Source: Zhengitettix transpicula (taxonomy: Eukaryota > Arthropoda > Insecta > Orthoptera > Tetrigidae). From it: DNA of 64,000 nucleotides. The DNA is taken from assembly GCA_037074705.1 (NCBI GenBank), contig CM073592.1, positions 28,368,629 to 28,432,628 on the forward strand. Reading direction: 5' to 3'. A program made the position numbers and the translations under genes. The notes under the pieces are model-generated. The model was given only the letters and a program-made list of their open reading frames with translations, was not told the DNA's origin and searched no databases. Below, piece after piece: positions 11,634 to 22,015 of the stretch (positions within the stretch are counted from its first letter, which is position 1; each line of letters opens with the position of its first letter).

Positions 11634-12288
11634 TCTATATAATAAAAAAGGATGTATATTTGTTTGTATGTATGTATGTATGTATGTATGTATGTATGTA
11701 TGTATGTATGTATGTATGTATGTATGTATGTATGTATTTACGTTGTTCTTTATACAAATTTTATCGCGTGGACAGAATGCAACAAAAATTGGTATACGTA
11801 TTCTGCCAAAATTGAGAACCGGTACTGTGAGGGTGAGAAACCCCTAGCATATATGTGGAAAGAATTATAATTAAAAACCGTGATCATTTAAATATTAAAT
11901 TACTGCGCGCCAAGAGACAATGACGTCACGCGAGAGAAAGACGTTACTACGCTACGAACAAAGGAAATTTTCCTTTATCAGGAATGAAATAAAGCAGAAA
12001 TATTTTCTTTAAATAAAAAATATAATTTTATACAGCAATATTCCATCGAATGGTAATAAAGAAGAATACGAATTACTTTACCATCCTTGCGGAAAATGTA
12101 AGTTAATTTTCGCGCTGTATTAGTTGTGAGTCTAGCTAACAATTTCATCAATGTAATATTTCGTAATGTATGAAGACTGAGTGACGATTATATCCTGAAA
12201 TACTCAAGGAATATATTTAAGTATTCAATTAAATACTTTTTCGAGTTTACATAAATAAGTACACGAGCAACGCCGGGCACCTAGCTAG
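11634..12288 (+). mobile_element. Non-autonomous Helitron, family A
   Basis: 655 bp. It starts TCTATATAATAAAAAAGG after an A (11633) and ends GCCGGGCACCTAGCTAG before a T (12289), matching the A|T insertion rule. The interior matches the other short-form copies, including the GTGACGTCACGCGAGAG-like block and the AAATGTAAGTTAATTTTCGCG block. It is longer than its sisters because the GTAT run at 11665-11737 is expanded to about 18 units. The three overlapping VCMYVCMY frames are microsatellite translations. Confidence 0.88.
11665..11737 (+). repeat. (GTAT)n microsatellite inside a Helitron
   Basis: About 73 bp of perfect GTAT repeats. Sister Helitrons have only two to four units at this point (for example 32437-32450), so the array grew from a short run present in the element. 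Confidence 0.95.
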
Positions 12289-13228
12289 TAAATAAATAAA
12301 AATATTTTAACGTGTCAATCATTTTTTAATATTCTTACACACGTTAAAAGTATTTTGTTTGATATTAGACGTTTATTAGAAGATATATGAGTAACTAAAG
12401 CTCAGACAACAATTTTGTGAAACTAAATGCTTCAATAGAGTATAGTATCGACCAATTACGGCGTTTCCTGATCCCAGCAATATTTTGTGGTCCGAATGTT
12501 GGTTACAAAGGAGTCCCTCGGGAACGCACGACGCCTTGGAGCTAATGACATCTGCCATAGAGGCTGGTTGCCTCAATGATCTCCCTCTTCATATGATTAA
12601 GATGCAAATTTCATTTTCTGTAGTCCTATATTCATAGGATGCAAATTGACGTAAGTCTGCTGGCTCTGTCACGTAACACACAAGTGTAAAGTATCGTAGA
12701 CGAATTCCGTATTTAATGCATACATACATGGATGAGACTTTTGCTTGCGTTCAGGCTGCTGCTACTCGTCTTAATCGATATAAATGTTTTCAATTAATCT
12801 TTGATGCTTCGGTTTGGTCGAGGAAGTTCGGACATCGACTGACAATAGAAGACTTACCATCTAAATACAGCTAAGAATATTCATGTAATGCAACACGTCG
12901 GTAGAGATTGAGAAATGTGCGATGTGTGTTACTCGGCAATCAGTTTGTAATAGAATGGTCAAATATCAGTCACATAAAAATACTCAATCTACCTTTTGCA
13001 TTTATTAATGATACAATTCGATTGGTGACAGTTCCTGGTGACACCACTCAGAGAAAAATTAAATAAACGTTTTATTATTCAGAAAATGATCTTAAGATTA
13101 GGCCCTTAGCATTTAGGAAAGAAATTTTCAACAAACACAGTTGGCTGCACTGGTGGTCAGTGACGTCGTTGTTTCGTAAATTATGATATTGCTTCTGCTC
13201 AAATTAATAAATAAATACAATTTTCAAC
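12289..13228. other. DNA without recognisable gene
   Basis: AT-rich with a slightly GC-richer patch near 12460-12600. The minus-strand frame at 12376-12576 has no recognisable domain. Confidence 0.5.
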
Positions 13229-13591
13229 GCCAGCGAGGGCTATTCTCTCGCAGGCAGTACTTGCGAGGGCTGTTCTCTCGCAGGCAGAACCTTGTAGGAG
13301 AGATACGAAGGGTCTACCTTTGGGTATGCCTTTTCCTCTCCGTTTTTGAACTAAGGTTCCCACAAGCCGAGGCACCTCGGCCTGTTCTGAGAGGTGTATG
13401 TTCCGGGGTCACAGACCTTGGGCATACGGTAAGAGTTGTCCGCTATTCCCATTGGAACAGTCGGCCAGCTGCCTCCTAAACTGGTCGAGGCACGGAGAAG
13501 GAATGCTGAGTCCCCACAGCAAACTCCTCTCCAGCTATCGGAAGGGCGTGGGACAAGTACCCAATGCCCGACCTACCTGATGCAGGTTTTT
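13229..13591 (+). mobile_element. Family C retroposon, 5' end present, 3' end missing
   Basis: Begins with two tandem hairpin units (GCGAGGGCTATTCTCTCGC at 13232 and GCGAGGGCTGTTCTCTCGC at 13263). It continues through the AACCTTGTAGGAGAGATACG block, the GCCGAGGCACCTCGGCC hairpin (about 13366) and the GTCGGCCAGCTGCCTCC block, and stops at GATGCAGGTTTTT. The 3' third and the A-tail are absent; the DNA after 13591 is unrelated. The frames at 13183-13663 are shadows of this repeat. Confidence 0.85.
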
Positions 13592-13763
13592 AACGATGTA
13601 ATACGGGGGAAAGGAGCTGCCCGCAGGTTATATCTACTCTGGTCCAGCAAAGGCATCGAATAAAAATTTAGGAAGCAATATTCTCACCATAATTAAAGTC
13701 AAGAATATTCTTTTACTTAATTCATATCCTCTTAAATTCATCAATAACTACAGTCGGGTCACA

Positions 13764-14237
13764 GGATACCTTTGGGGGATGCCTTCACATCTCTCTGGGT
13801 TTTTTTAATTAAGGTTCCCATATTCCGAGGCACCTCGGCCTGTTTTGAGAGGTGTATGTTCCGGGGTCGCAGACCTTGGGGCATACGGTAAGTGTTGTCC
13901 GGTAATAGTCGGCCAGCTGCTTCCTAAACCGGTCAAGGCACGGCGAGGGCAAAGCTGCGACCCCACTGCAAACTCCTCTCCCGCTATCAGAAGGGCGTGG
14001 GACAAGCACCCAATGCCCGACCTACCTGATGCAGGTTTTTCTAGGGTTTTCCCTGCATTTCTTTAGGCGAATGCCGGGTAGGATCCTTAAAATATAGCCC
14101 GGGGGCCCCTAGTTAACCCTTGCCTACCTTCCATTACCCTTCCGCATCCCCCCTTTCAAATCCCTTCCTATGCTATTAAAGGGGAGTTGCCACCATGTGG
14201 ATTAGCCTCATGTAACCTGTTACCTAAAAAAAAAAAA
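13764..14237 (+). mobile_element. Family C retroposon, variant subfamily, with A-tail
   Basis: Begins GGATACCTTTGGGGGATG, a 5' variant shared with the copies at 62292-62783 and 63901-64000 in place of the tandem hairpins. It then follows the C consensus to GTTACCTAAAAAAAAAAAA. The central palindrome reads TCCGAGGCACCTCGGCC. The antisense and sense frames of 61-73 residues here are repeat shadows. I could not find a convincing target duplication. Confidence 0.82.
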
Positions 14238-14489
14238 TTCAACGATTCTCGGTGTCACTTTTCAAAATATTTACATTCTATCAAGCTGCTACAGATTTAA
14301 CAATGAAGAAAATATTTAACTTCTTGTATACAGGTGTTGAATTTTTTTAAAAAAATACATAAATATTCAATTGAGACATGGAATAGACTTGCTGTAATAT
14401 GACAATACCTGTAAATGTAAAATAATTCTATTTATTTCAATAAATCGACGCAAATTAAATATTTGGTGAAATGAAAACGTCTGACTGTA

Positions 14490-14628
14490 AATTAATAATA
14501 AGAAAGATAGACAAATACAGGCAAAAGAAGTGATAATATAAGTACCACACAACGTTTCTCGGGTCCTTGCCCCTTAATTCAGGCGCTAAGAAGAGCCTGG
14601 AGCGACACAACTGCACTCGTCAGTTGAC
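14490..14628 (-). mobile_element. Family F element, left half of head-to-head pair
   Basis: Minus-strand unit, from AATAATAAGAAAGATAG on the left to GCACTCGTCAGTTGACAA on the right. It has the complement of CTGAATTAAGGGGCAAGG and GAGAAACGTTGTGTGG in the middle. It faces the unit at 14651-14766, separated by about 20 bp (AAAAAAAAGGCTTTTCAG). Confidence 0.7.
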
Positions 14629-14650
14629 AAAAAAAAAAGGCTTTTCAGTT

Positions 14651-14766
14651 TTGTCAACTGACGAGTGCAGTTGTGTCGCCATAGGCTCTTCTCACCACCT
14701 GAAGAAATGATGTGTGGTATTTATGTTATCGCTTGTTTTGTCTGTATTTGAATATATTTCTAATTA
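14651..14766 (+). mobile_element. Family F element, right half of head-to-head pair
   Basis: Plus-strand unit starting TTGTCAACTGACGAGTGCAG and ending in TTTGTCTGTATTTG plus an AT-rich tail. Part of the CTGA...GAAAC core is deleted. With 14490-14628 it makes a stem of at least 60 bp on single-strand folding. Confidence 0.7.
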
Positions 14767-15046
14767 ATACAAATGTGTGGTGTAGTCCGCTTCGCCTTCA
14801 TCGCTATAAAATTACCTACAACGGTACTAATACAATATTTTCAAGAGCAGCTAAGGGTCATTAAAGTAAAAAAAAATTACTTACGGCAAACATTTGCAAT
14901 AACAAATCATTATAACAGTTTGAAAAATAACAGTCTCGCCTGTGAGGAACCTGTGTAGTTTGAACGGGTTTATTTATTGATAAAACCATCTCAAATGATA
15001 TCCTTTATTTTCTAATTAGATAAATAACGTCAGGTAGAATGTAGTG
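14767..15046. other. Short AT-rich spacer
   Basis: The frame 14773-14958 (61 residues) has no recognisable motif. Nothing else seen. Confidence 0.45.
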
Positions 15047-15217
15047 ATGATGTGAATACCACTGGGCGTTTCTGGAATCCTTGTTCATTTCCTCAGGTGA
15101 TTAAAAAGCTGAAGACCTGTGATACCGTCGTACTCACGACTCTTAATATCATCTGACGAAAGGGACAACGATTCCAGAAACGCTATGTTGTATTTATATT
15201 ATCACTTCATTGGCTAT
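15047..15217. repeat. Family F inverted pair, second locus
   Basis: Left arm about 15047-15105 (GTGATGATGTGAATACCAC ... TCCTCAGGTGATT). Right arm about 15154-15217 (AATATCATCTGACGAAAGGG ... TTGTATTTATATTATCAC). The arms are related as reverse complements of the family F core, with a spacer of about 48 bp. The head-to-head geometry is the same as at 14490-14766. Confidence 0.65.
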
Positions 15218-15900
15218 TTTATCTAATTAGTATTTTTTTATCCCTGTTTTTGTCGACTCCACAATCTCATCTGACCTTTATGACCAATATATATTCGTAG
15301 TCACACCTACGCTCGGGGTCATTAATTCATCAGGATGTACAAATGCAAACTAATGTACCACAGTCAACGATTCACGATACAAAGATTTGATTCGATTTCA
15401 ACTTTCCCAGCTGCCACAACCCTGAGTGTCGCTTAATTAAATGAAACAAACGAAGGCATTGTCATCGAGCACCGTGGGAGAGGAAGTTAATAGCCTCCAT
15501 TGCTCCTGTGCGCAAACATCTTATGCACATGACGGAAACAATCAGGACAATGCTGCATTGACGCGATGGTGACCTCCTTCATTAACGTTACATTTACAAA
15601 ACGAGCACAGTTCACAACACCAAGATTCTGTTACGCACCAGAAGAACAACAACAACGCCGCTGTCAGATACACCACGGGTCTAAACTTATAATTTAATTA
15701 AAATTCATTAAATAATATAACATTATCCATATGTGAATTTCAGCCTCTGTTTTGCACGCAAATTTGTTAATTTCCTCTTCTACATAATGTTTTGTTTTGC
15801 TTTATTTTTTAAAATTTGAATGAAGGTCTTGTGGCAATTCAAAGTCCCTCAAGCACTCAGGTTATTCCTATTAATTTTTTTATAACGGAAAAAATTAAAA
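15218..15900. other. DNA without recognisable gene
   Basis: Mixed composition, with a moderately GC-rich, apparently single-copy patch at about 15410-15640. No open frame or RNA gene recognised. Confidence 0.45.
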
Positions 15901-16318
15901 TGAGGCACCTGGGCCTGTTTTAAGAGGTGAATGTTCCGGGGTCGCAGACTTTGGGCATACGGTAAGAGTTGTCCGCTATTCCTATTGGAATAGTCGGCCA
16001 GCTGCCTCCTAAACTGGTCAAGGCACGGCTAGGGGAAAGCTGCGACACCACAGCAAACCCTTCTCCCGACATCGGAAGGGCGTGGGACAAGTACCCAATG
16101 CCCGACCTACCTGATGCAGGTTTTTCTAGGGTTTTCCCTGCATTACTTTTAGGCGAATGCCGGGTAGGATCCTTAAAATATAGCCCGGCGGCCCTAGTTA
16201 ACCCTTGGCTACCTTCCTCTACCCTTCCGCATCCGCCCTTTCAATTCCCTTCCTATGCTATTAAAGGGGAGTTGCCCAACGTGGATCACCCTCATGTAGC
16301 CTGTTGCCCTAAAAAAAA
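15901..16318 (+). mobile_element. Family C retroposon, 5'-truncated, with A-tail
   Basis: Starts GAGGCACCTGGGCC, inside the central hairpin of the element, and runs to CTGTTGCCCTAAAAAAAA. A 134-residue frame (15969-16373) covers it and the next copy. That frame is a repeat shadow: the equivalent frame is interrupted in most other copies and has no domain. A second partial C copy follows immediately. Confidence 0.85.
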
Positions 16319-16319
16319 C

Positions 16320-16442
16320 TTAGTAAACCCTTGGCTACCTTGCTCTACCTTTCTGCATCCCCTCTTTCACTAACTTTCCTATGCTGTAAGAGGGGAGTTG
16401 CCAATGTGGATTACCCTATACATAGCTTGTCTACACCTAAAA
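16320..16442 (+). mobile_element. Family C 3' fragment, in tandem with previous copy
   Basis: About 120 bp, from TAGTAAACCCTTGGCTACC to CTTGTCTACACCTAAAA. It belongs to a variant whose 3' end reads GGATTACCCTATACATAGC, like 35157-35208 and 48486-48520, instead of CACCCTCATGTAGCC. It is head-to-tail with 15901-16318. Confidence 0.8.
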
Positions 16443-17084
16443 CAATTTTGATGGGGAAAAAACATTTTACTAAAAAATAGGATATAGAACCTGATAGATA
16501 TTTAAATTAAGAAATAGTGATGTATAATAAAATTTCATCTATTCCCTCCATTCTCATTTGTTCCATTTGTTGCCCAAATTTGTATTTCAGTCACACACAC
16601 ACACACACACATTTTCTTTCTTTCCTTTTTTAAAATTTCCTGTGTAGTTATTCACGAAATATAACATGAAATTTTTAAAAAAATTTATTAACAACACTGA
16701 TACTTGTAATTAATTATTACAATGACCCCTGAATTTTAATTAATAAGCCGAAACGTTTCAACAAAGAAATGCGCATCGAGTAGAATAATTTTCGGATGAT
16801 GAAATAATATTTTATGTTTAGGTGAGTTTTTAATTAAAATTAGTTATATTGTACGACTAATTAAGATTTTTTTTTATTAAACAAAGAAAGCTTCGTTTCA
16901 GTATTTATTATTTTTATTTTTCACTTTCACTTTGACACCTTCACTTCCACTTATAATAAAGTTAGTATTGGATGAAGATTGAGAATTCTGAGTATCGTAT
17001 CCAACGACGTCCAGTCTCCACTGGATATTATTTGAGAAATATAGGAAATAAAGATATTCGATATATGTCGTTGATTGGAAGATT
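16443..17084. other. AT-rich DNA with a (CA)n run
   Basis: A (CA)n microsatellite of about 20 bp lies at 16592-16611. The remainder is AT-rich and unassigned. The frame 16972-17169 runs into the long inverted repeat and is unsupported. Confidence 0.5.
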
Positions 17085-18247
17085 ATCCCAAAGAGGTGGA
17101 GTGCGGGAAGACGAAGTCATCCATATTATTATACTCTATAGTTCAGCATTTCAAAAAGGATTTGGGTAAACCTGCAAAAGGATCAGAAATAAAAGAAGAT
17201 ATAAACGAATGGAAAATCTAAATGGTAATATTTCTTACTGTAATATACACTGTAACATTGATGGTGAAGAAGAAACCAGCAATTTATTGATTATCACTTA
17301 GTATCCTAATGTTTTCATTCCGTGCCTTTAAAGGAAAATCAACCTTGCATTATCGATAAAATAGTATCGAATCTATCAATTTAGATCTTTATCAATTCCG
17401 TTAGTCTTCGGTTGACGAAAAAGGATGCGTCATTACATGAATTTGCAAACAGTTATTAAAAATTATGTTATATATATATATATATATATTATATTTATAA
17501 TTTTTAATTATAACAAAATCATTTGACTTCTTCCAATAACTTACAGGACCGAAATATCGGAAGTTTCAGGAAGAAGTAATTATTTTTCCCGCTAAATATA
17601 AATTCATATCTCGTTAATTATAAACAACTGAAGAGGTCCCTGAAAGTAGGCTGGAAACGTTTCGTAGTTAAATGTAAATTATATTAAATTCTGACCAATT
17701 ATATTTATATTAAGACAAGTCAGATTAAGTTTTCAATTTTATTTATATAAATTATGCTATGTTACTCTTTAAAATAGATAGTATTTAAACAATTGTATAA
17801 TTCAGAATTGAAACACAAAATATTCAGTGTGTAACAAAATATGATTTATAATTAATTATATTTATCACATAATTTTTAATAACTCTTTGCAAATTCATGT
17901 AATGACGCATCCTTTTTCGTCAACCGAAGACGAACGGAATTGATAAAGATCTAAATTGATAGATTCGATATTATTTTATCGATAATGCAAGGTTAATTTT
18001 CCTTTAAAGGCATGGTATGAAAACATTAGGATACTAAGCGATAATTACAATCAATATATTTGCTGGTTTCTTCTTCACCATCAATGTTTCAGTGTATATT
18101 ACCATAAGAAACATTACCATTTAGATTTTGCATTCGTTTATATCTTCTTTTATTTCTGATCTTTTTGCAGGTTTACCCAAATTCTTTGAAACACTGAGTA
18201 TAATAATACGGATGACTTCGTCTCCCCACACTCCACCTCTTTGGGAT
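17085..18247. repeat. Long inverted repeat (foldback), 1.16 kb
   Basis: Left arm 17085-17468 (384 bp) and right arm 17867-18247 (381 bp) are reverse complements with scattered mismatches and small indels. Paired landmarks: ATCCCAAAGAGGTGGAGTG (left) against CACTCCACCTCTTTGGGAT (right), and GACGAAAAAGGATGCGTCAT against ATGACGCATCCTTTTTCGTC. The 398 bp loop (17469-17866) starts with a (TA)n run and holds an ACTGAAGAGGTCCCTGAAAG...GGAAACG motif at about 17629. A transcript across it would form a hairpin of about 380 bp. Arm identity is high but imperfect. No transposase is seen and no target duplication was found. Confidence 0.88.
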
Positions 18248-19172
18248 GTTAGTAAAAAATATACAATTAAAATACAGCAATATAACACATAAAACCTCAG
18301 TTAATATTATTGAGAGTAAATAAAAATTATTTAATTACTCCTGGAATTTTCCCTCTATGGTTACAATTTTTTTTTCAGCGATTACATAATGTTTAACCGC
18401 TGCCGCATTTTTCGTCCACCTACAATTATATCTTCGATTTAGTTTACCATTACTTTCTGCACTTCCCTTTGGATTATTGTGAAATCTGACTTCAGTTTCT
18501 CCAGTAAGTTAAATATAGGGAAATGTTTTCATTGAATCGCGACACAATTCGTAATATTCACCTTTCCTTATGAAATCTCTGCACGATTGCCATCCCTGCG
18601 TGAAGGAAGGAACAAGCAGCGAGGTAAACGGACGTCTGCAGAGAGCAGTTTGAAATCTTGGCTTGGTATCGTAGATGTTGGTAGTGCGAATGCGCCAGTA
18701 ATTACTTCTGCCCATTTACACTGTTCACTTCAGGAGCAATTGGATGAAAGTTAACGACGCGTACGAAACAGCTTGCCATGCTCCAGAGCAGCTATAAACA
18801 AACACTTTCTACTTGCGTAAACGACTCCAATTTTGCGCCCTTATATGGACGTTAAGGATAATTAATTACTGGACACCGATCCTTATTTATGCAGCTAATG
18901 TACGCAAAACCTTAAAAGCTTTGAGAAATGTGGAAACGGTATTCAAATAAATCTTCTCAGGTTGAACTTAAAATCGTTTTAAAAATTGAGCAGTTGAGAC
19001 TGTTTCAGATCTTAATAGCGTACGTATTTAATTTGAAGCGACACGAGGGACATTTGCATCGTAAAAAGCTAATTGTTCCACGGGTAATTCCTCTTGTTCT
19101 TAACAAAGGCCGTGTCTGCAAAATAAAAAATACTTATCGTGACATTAACTCGCAGCACAGAGACAGTTGTTG
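18248..19172. other. DNA without recognisable gene
   Basis: AT-rich, with a GC-richer patch at about 18560-18840. The frames 18509-18715 (minus) and 18928-19182 (plus) have no recognisable domain. Confidence 0.45.
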
Positions 19173-19186
19173 TCTGTTTTAAACAT
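19173..19186. repeat. Target-site duplication, left copy
   Basis: TCTGTTTTAAACAT, identical to 19750-19763 on the other side of a family C copy. Confidence 0.9.
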
Positions 19187-19749
19187 TTCTTTTAGCGCAA
19201 CAGGCTACATGAGGGTCATCCACATAGGGCAACTCCCCTTTAATAGCATAGGAACGGATTTTAAAGGGGGTATGCGGAAGGGTAGAGGAAGGTAGCCAAG
19301 GGTTAACTAGGGCCCCGGGGCTATGGTTTAAGGATCCTACCCGGCATTCGCATAAAGAAATGCAGGGAAAACCTTAGAAAAACCTGCATCAGGTAGGTCG
19401 GGCATTGGGTGCTTGTTCCACGCCCTTCCGATAGCGGGAGAGGAGTTTGCTGTGGGGACGCAGCATTCCCTTCTCCGTGCCTCGACCAGTTTAGGAGGCA
19501 GCTGGCCGACTATTCCAATGGGAATAGCGAACAACTCTTACCGTATGCCCAAGGTCTGTGACCCCAGAACATGCACGTCTCAAAACAGGCCGAGGTGCCT
19601 CGGCTTGTAGGATCCTTGGTTCAAAAACGGAGAGGAAAAGGCATACCCATAAAGGTAGCCCCTCGTATCTCTCCTAAAAGGTTCTGCCTGCGAGAGAAAA
19701 CCCCTCCCAGGTTACCTGCAAGAGAATTCTCCCGCAGGTCTGGTTATCA
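19187..19749 (-). mobile_element. Family C retroposon, full length with target duplication
   Basis: 563 bp on the minus strand between identical 14 bp repeats (TCTGTTTTAAACAT at 19173-19186 and 19750-19763), the mark of target-primed insertion. The 5' end (at 19749) carries two hairpin units, ACCTGCGGGAGAATTCTC... and CCTGGGAGGGG...CTCGCAGG. Then come the AACCTTTTAGGAGAGATACG block, the central palindrome, the GTCGGCCAGCTGCC-like block, the GATGCAGGTTTTTC block and the 3' end, with a short interrupted T-rich (plus) tail. No coding capacity is evident; the 62-65-residue frames are shadows. Confidence 0.9.
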
Positions 19750-19763
19750 TCTGTTTTAAACAT
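19750..19763. repeat. Target-site duplication, right copy
   Basis: TCTGTTTTAAACAT, matching 19173-19186 exactly. Confidence 0.9.
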
Positions 19764-19777
19764 CTTTTTTTTATTAC

Positions 19778-19973
19778 TTTTTTAGGGCAACAGGCTACAT
19801 GAGGGTGATCCACTTTGGGCAACTCCCCTTAATAGCATAGGAAGGGATTTAGAAGGGGGGATGTGGAAGAGTAGAGGAAGGTAGCGAAGGGTTAACTAGG
19901 GCCCCCGGGCTATATTTTAAGGATCCTACCCGGCATTCGCCTAAAGAAAGGCAAGGAAAACCCTAGAAAAACC
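19778..19973 (-). mobile_element. Family C 3' fragment, inverted against next copy
   Basis: Minus-strand 3' part, from the tail (TTTTTTAGGGCAACAGG on plus) to CCCTAGAAAAACC. It ends abruptly about 12 bp before the 5' hairpins of the plus-strand copy at 19986, giving a back-to-back arrangement. Confidence 0.82.
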
Positions 19974-19985
19974 ACGGTCGAAGAG

Positions 19986-20525
19986 CCTGTGAGAGGATCC
20001 TCTCGCAGGTAACCTGCGAGGGATGTTCTCTCGCAGGCAGAACCTTTTAGGAGAGATACGAAGGGGATACCTTTTCCTCTCCGTTTTTGAACTAAGGTTC
20101 CCACAAGCCGAGGCACCTCGGCCTGTACTGAGAGGTGTATGTTCCGGGGTCACAGACCTTGGCAATACGGTAAGAGTTGTCCGCTATTCCCATTGGAATA
20201 GTCGGCCAGCTGCCTCCTAAACTGGTCGAGGCACGGAGAAGGGAATGCTGCGTCCCCACAGCAAACTCCTCTCCCGCTATCGGAAGGGCGTGGGACAAGT
20301 ACCCAATGCCCGACCTACCCGATGCAGGTTCTTCTAAGGTTTTCCCTGCATTTCTTTAGGCGAATGCCGGGTAGAATCCTTAAAATATAGCCCGGGGGGC
20401 CAGTGTAACCCTTGGCTACCTTCCTCTACCCTTCCGCATCCCCCCTTTCAAATCCCTACCTATGCTATTAAAGGGGAGTTGCCCAATGTGGATCACCCTC
20501 ATGTAGCCTGTTACCCTAAAAAAAA
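19986..20525 (+). mobile_element. Family C retroposon, full length
   Basis: 540 bp, starting with two hairpin units: CCTGTGAGAGGATCCTCTCG then CCTGCGAGGGATGTTCTCTC. It continues through AACCTTTTAGGAGAGATACG, the perfect palindrome GCCGAGGCACCTCGGCC (about 20107) and all later blocks, ending GTTACCCTAAAAAAAA. One of four copies here that keep the hairpin 5' end. Small frames on both strands are shadows. No clear target duplication was found. Confidence 0.88.
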
Positions 20526-21424
20526 CAATAACGAACACGCACATAACTCAAAGGTCAACTGTACTGTACCAAGTGCTTCGTAATTTTATTCCTCTTAATA
20601 ACAGCTGTCTTTTTTTATTTTTGATGAAAACGATCTCAGTCGTGTACAATGAACTTCCTCTAATCTTCTTATTCCCACCGAAATTAATATTTCTTTGATC
20701 ACATGAAATTAATCCCCTTCACAAGTAACATGAACAATTTATTTTTTCTAGACAACGACCGAGATGAGTTCTGCACTTTATTCGCACTGCGATACGTTTT
20801 ACTACATTTGCAAACATTTGCTTTCCCTCTTAATTTAGGAAATAATAGAGCACCTGAGAATTTCATCTTAAACAGCGACAAAGTGGAGTTTAATTTGAGG
20901 AAAAATATTCTGGAAACAAGACAAAAGAGCCACAGCGGAAAATAATTAAAAGTACAAGAATAACCATCCATTTGGGAATGGGATTTAAAGTGTGATAAAA
21001 AGTCCAGTTGCCGGAATCTGCAAAGAAACCTTTATAAAACACTCCACCCTGGCGGCTCTTTTAACAGTTTATTGTCTCAGAATTCATTTCGCTTTTCGTG
21101 GTCGGATAAATTTAAGCTGAAGGGGGGGAAAAAAACTATTTTCATGTTTGATTGTTATTCCTACTAAGCATTTAATAGATTGCTAGCATCAAATCTAATA
21201 CTTGACATATCAAATGCGTCTTTCACTTTACCACTTTACCACTTTACCGAATACATCAAATCAAGTATTCACTATTCTGTCTACACTTATAAAATATCGG
21301 AACGCAACTTGCTATTACATACTTTCTTATTTATTCCAGAATGACGACGTTCCAGGTTGTTCCATGGATAAATAAACTAAATTGCAAAATATATGTTACT
21401 CGTCCAATGGAAGTTTATTATTAA
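20526..21424. other. DNA without recognisable gene
   Basis: AT-rich. The two antisense frames at 20699-20971 overlap each other and have no recognisable domain. A small CCACTTTA triplication lies at about 21228-21248. Confidence 0.5.
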
Positions 21425-22015
21425 CTAGCTGGTTGCCCGGCGTTGCTCGTGTACTTATTTATATAAACTCGAAAAAGTATTTAATTGAATACTTAAATAT
21501 ATTCCTTGAGTATTTCAGGATATAATCGTCACTCAGTCTTCATACATTACGAAATATTACATTGATGAAATCGTTAGCTAGACTCACAACTAATACAGCG
21601 CGAAAATTAACTTACATTTTCCGCAAGGATGGTAAAGTAATTCGTATTCTTCTTTATTATCATTCGATGGAGTATTGCTGTATAAAATTATACTTTTTAT
21701 TTAAAGAAAATATTTCTGCTTTATTTCATTCCTAATAAAGGAGATTTTTCCTTTGTTCGTTGCGTAGTAACGTCTTTCTCTCGCGTGACGTCATTGTCTC
21801 TTGGCGCGCAGTAATTTAATATTTAATGATCACGGTTTTTAATTATAATTCTTTCCACATGTATGCTAGGGGTTTCTCACCCTCACAGTACCGGTTCTCG
21901 ATTTTGGCAGAATACGTAAACCAATTTTTGTTGCATTCTGTCCATGCGATAAAATTTGTATAAAGAACAACGTAAATACATACATACATACATACATCAT
22001 TTTTTATTATACAGA
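21425..22015 (-). mobile_element. Non-autonomous Helitron, family A
   Basis: 591 bp on the minus strand. TC end at 22015, preceded by A (T at 22016 on plus); CTAG end at 21425, followed by T. The interior is nearly collinear with 1609-2195, 28678-29270 and 32409-33002. The 3' terminal block reads CGCCGGGCAACCAGCTAG. The terminal GTAT run is about four units. Confidence 0.87.

Noticed and set aside
11665..11737. CRISPR-like or regulatory tandem array
   Set aside because: It is a four-base microsatellite with no spacers, located at the usual short GTAT run of a Helitron.
15969..16373. 134-residue frame (MSAIPIGIVGQLPPK...) and its relatives at 20177, 24158 and 59789
   Set aside because: They recur only because family C recurs. 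Lengths differ, most are broken, antisense frames are just as long, and no domain is recognisable.
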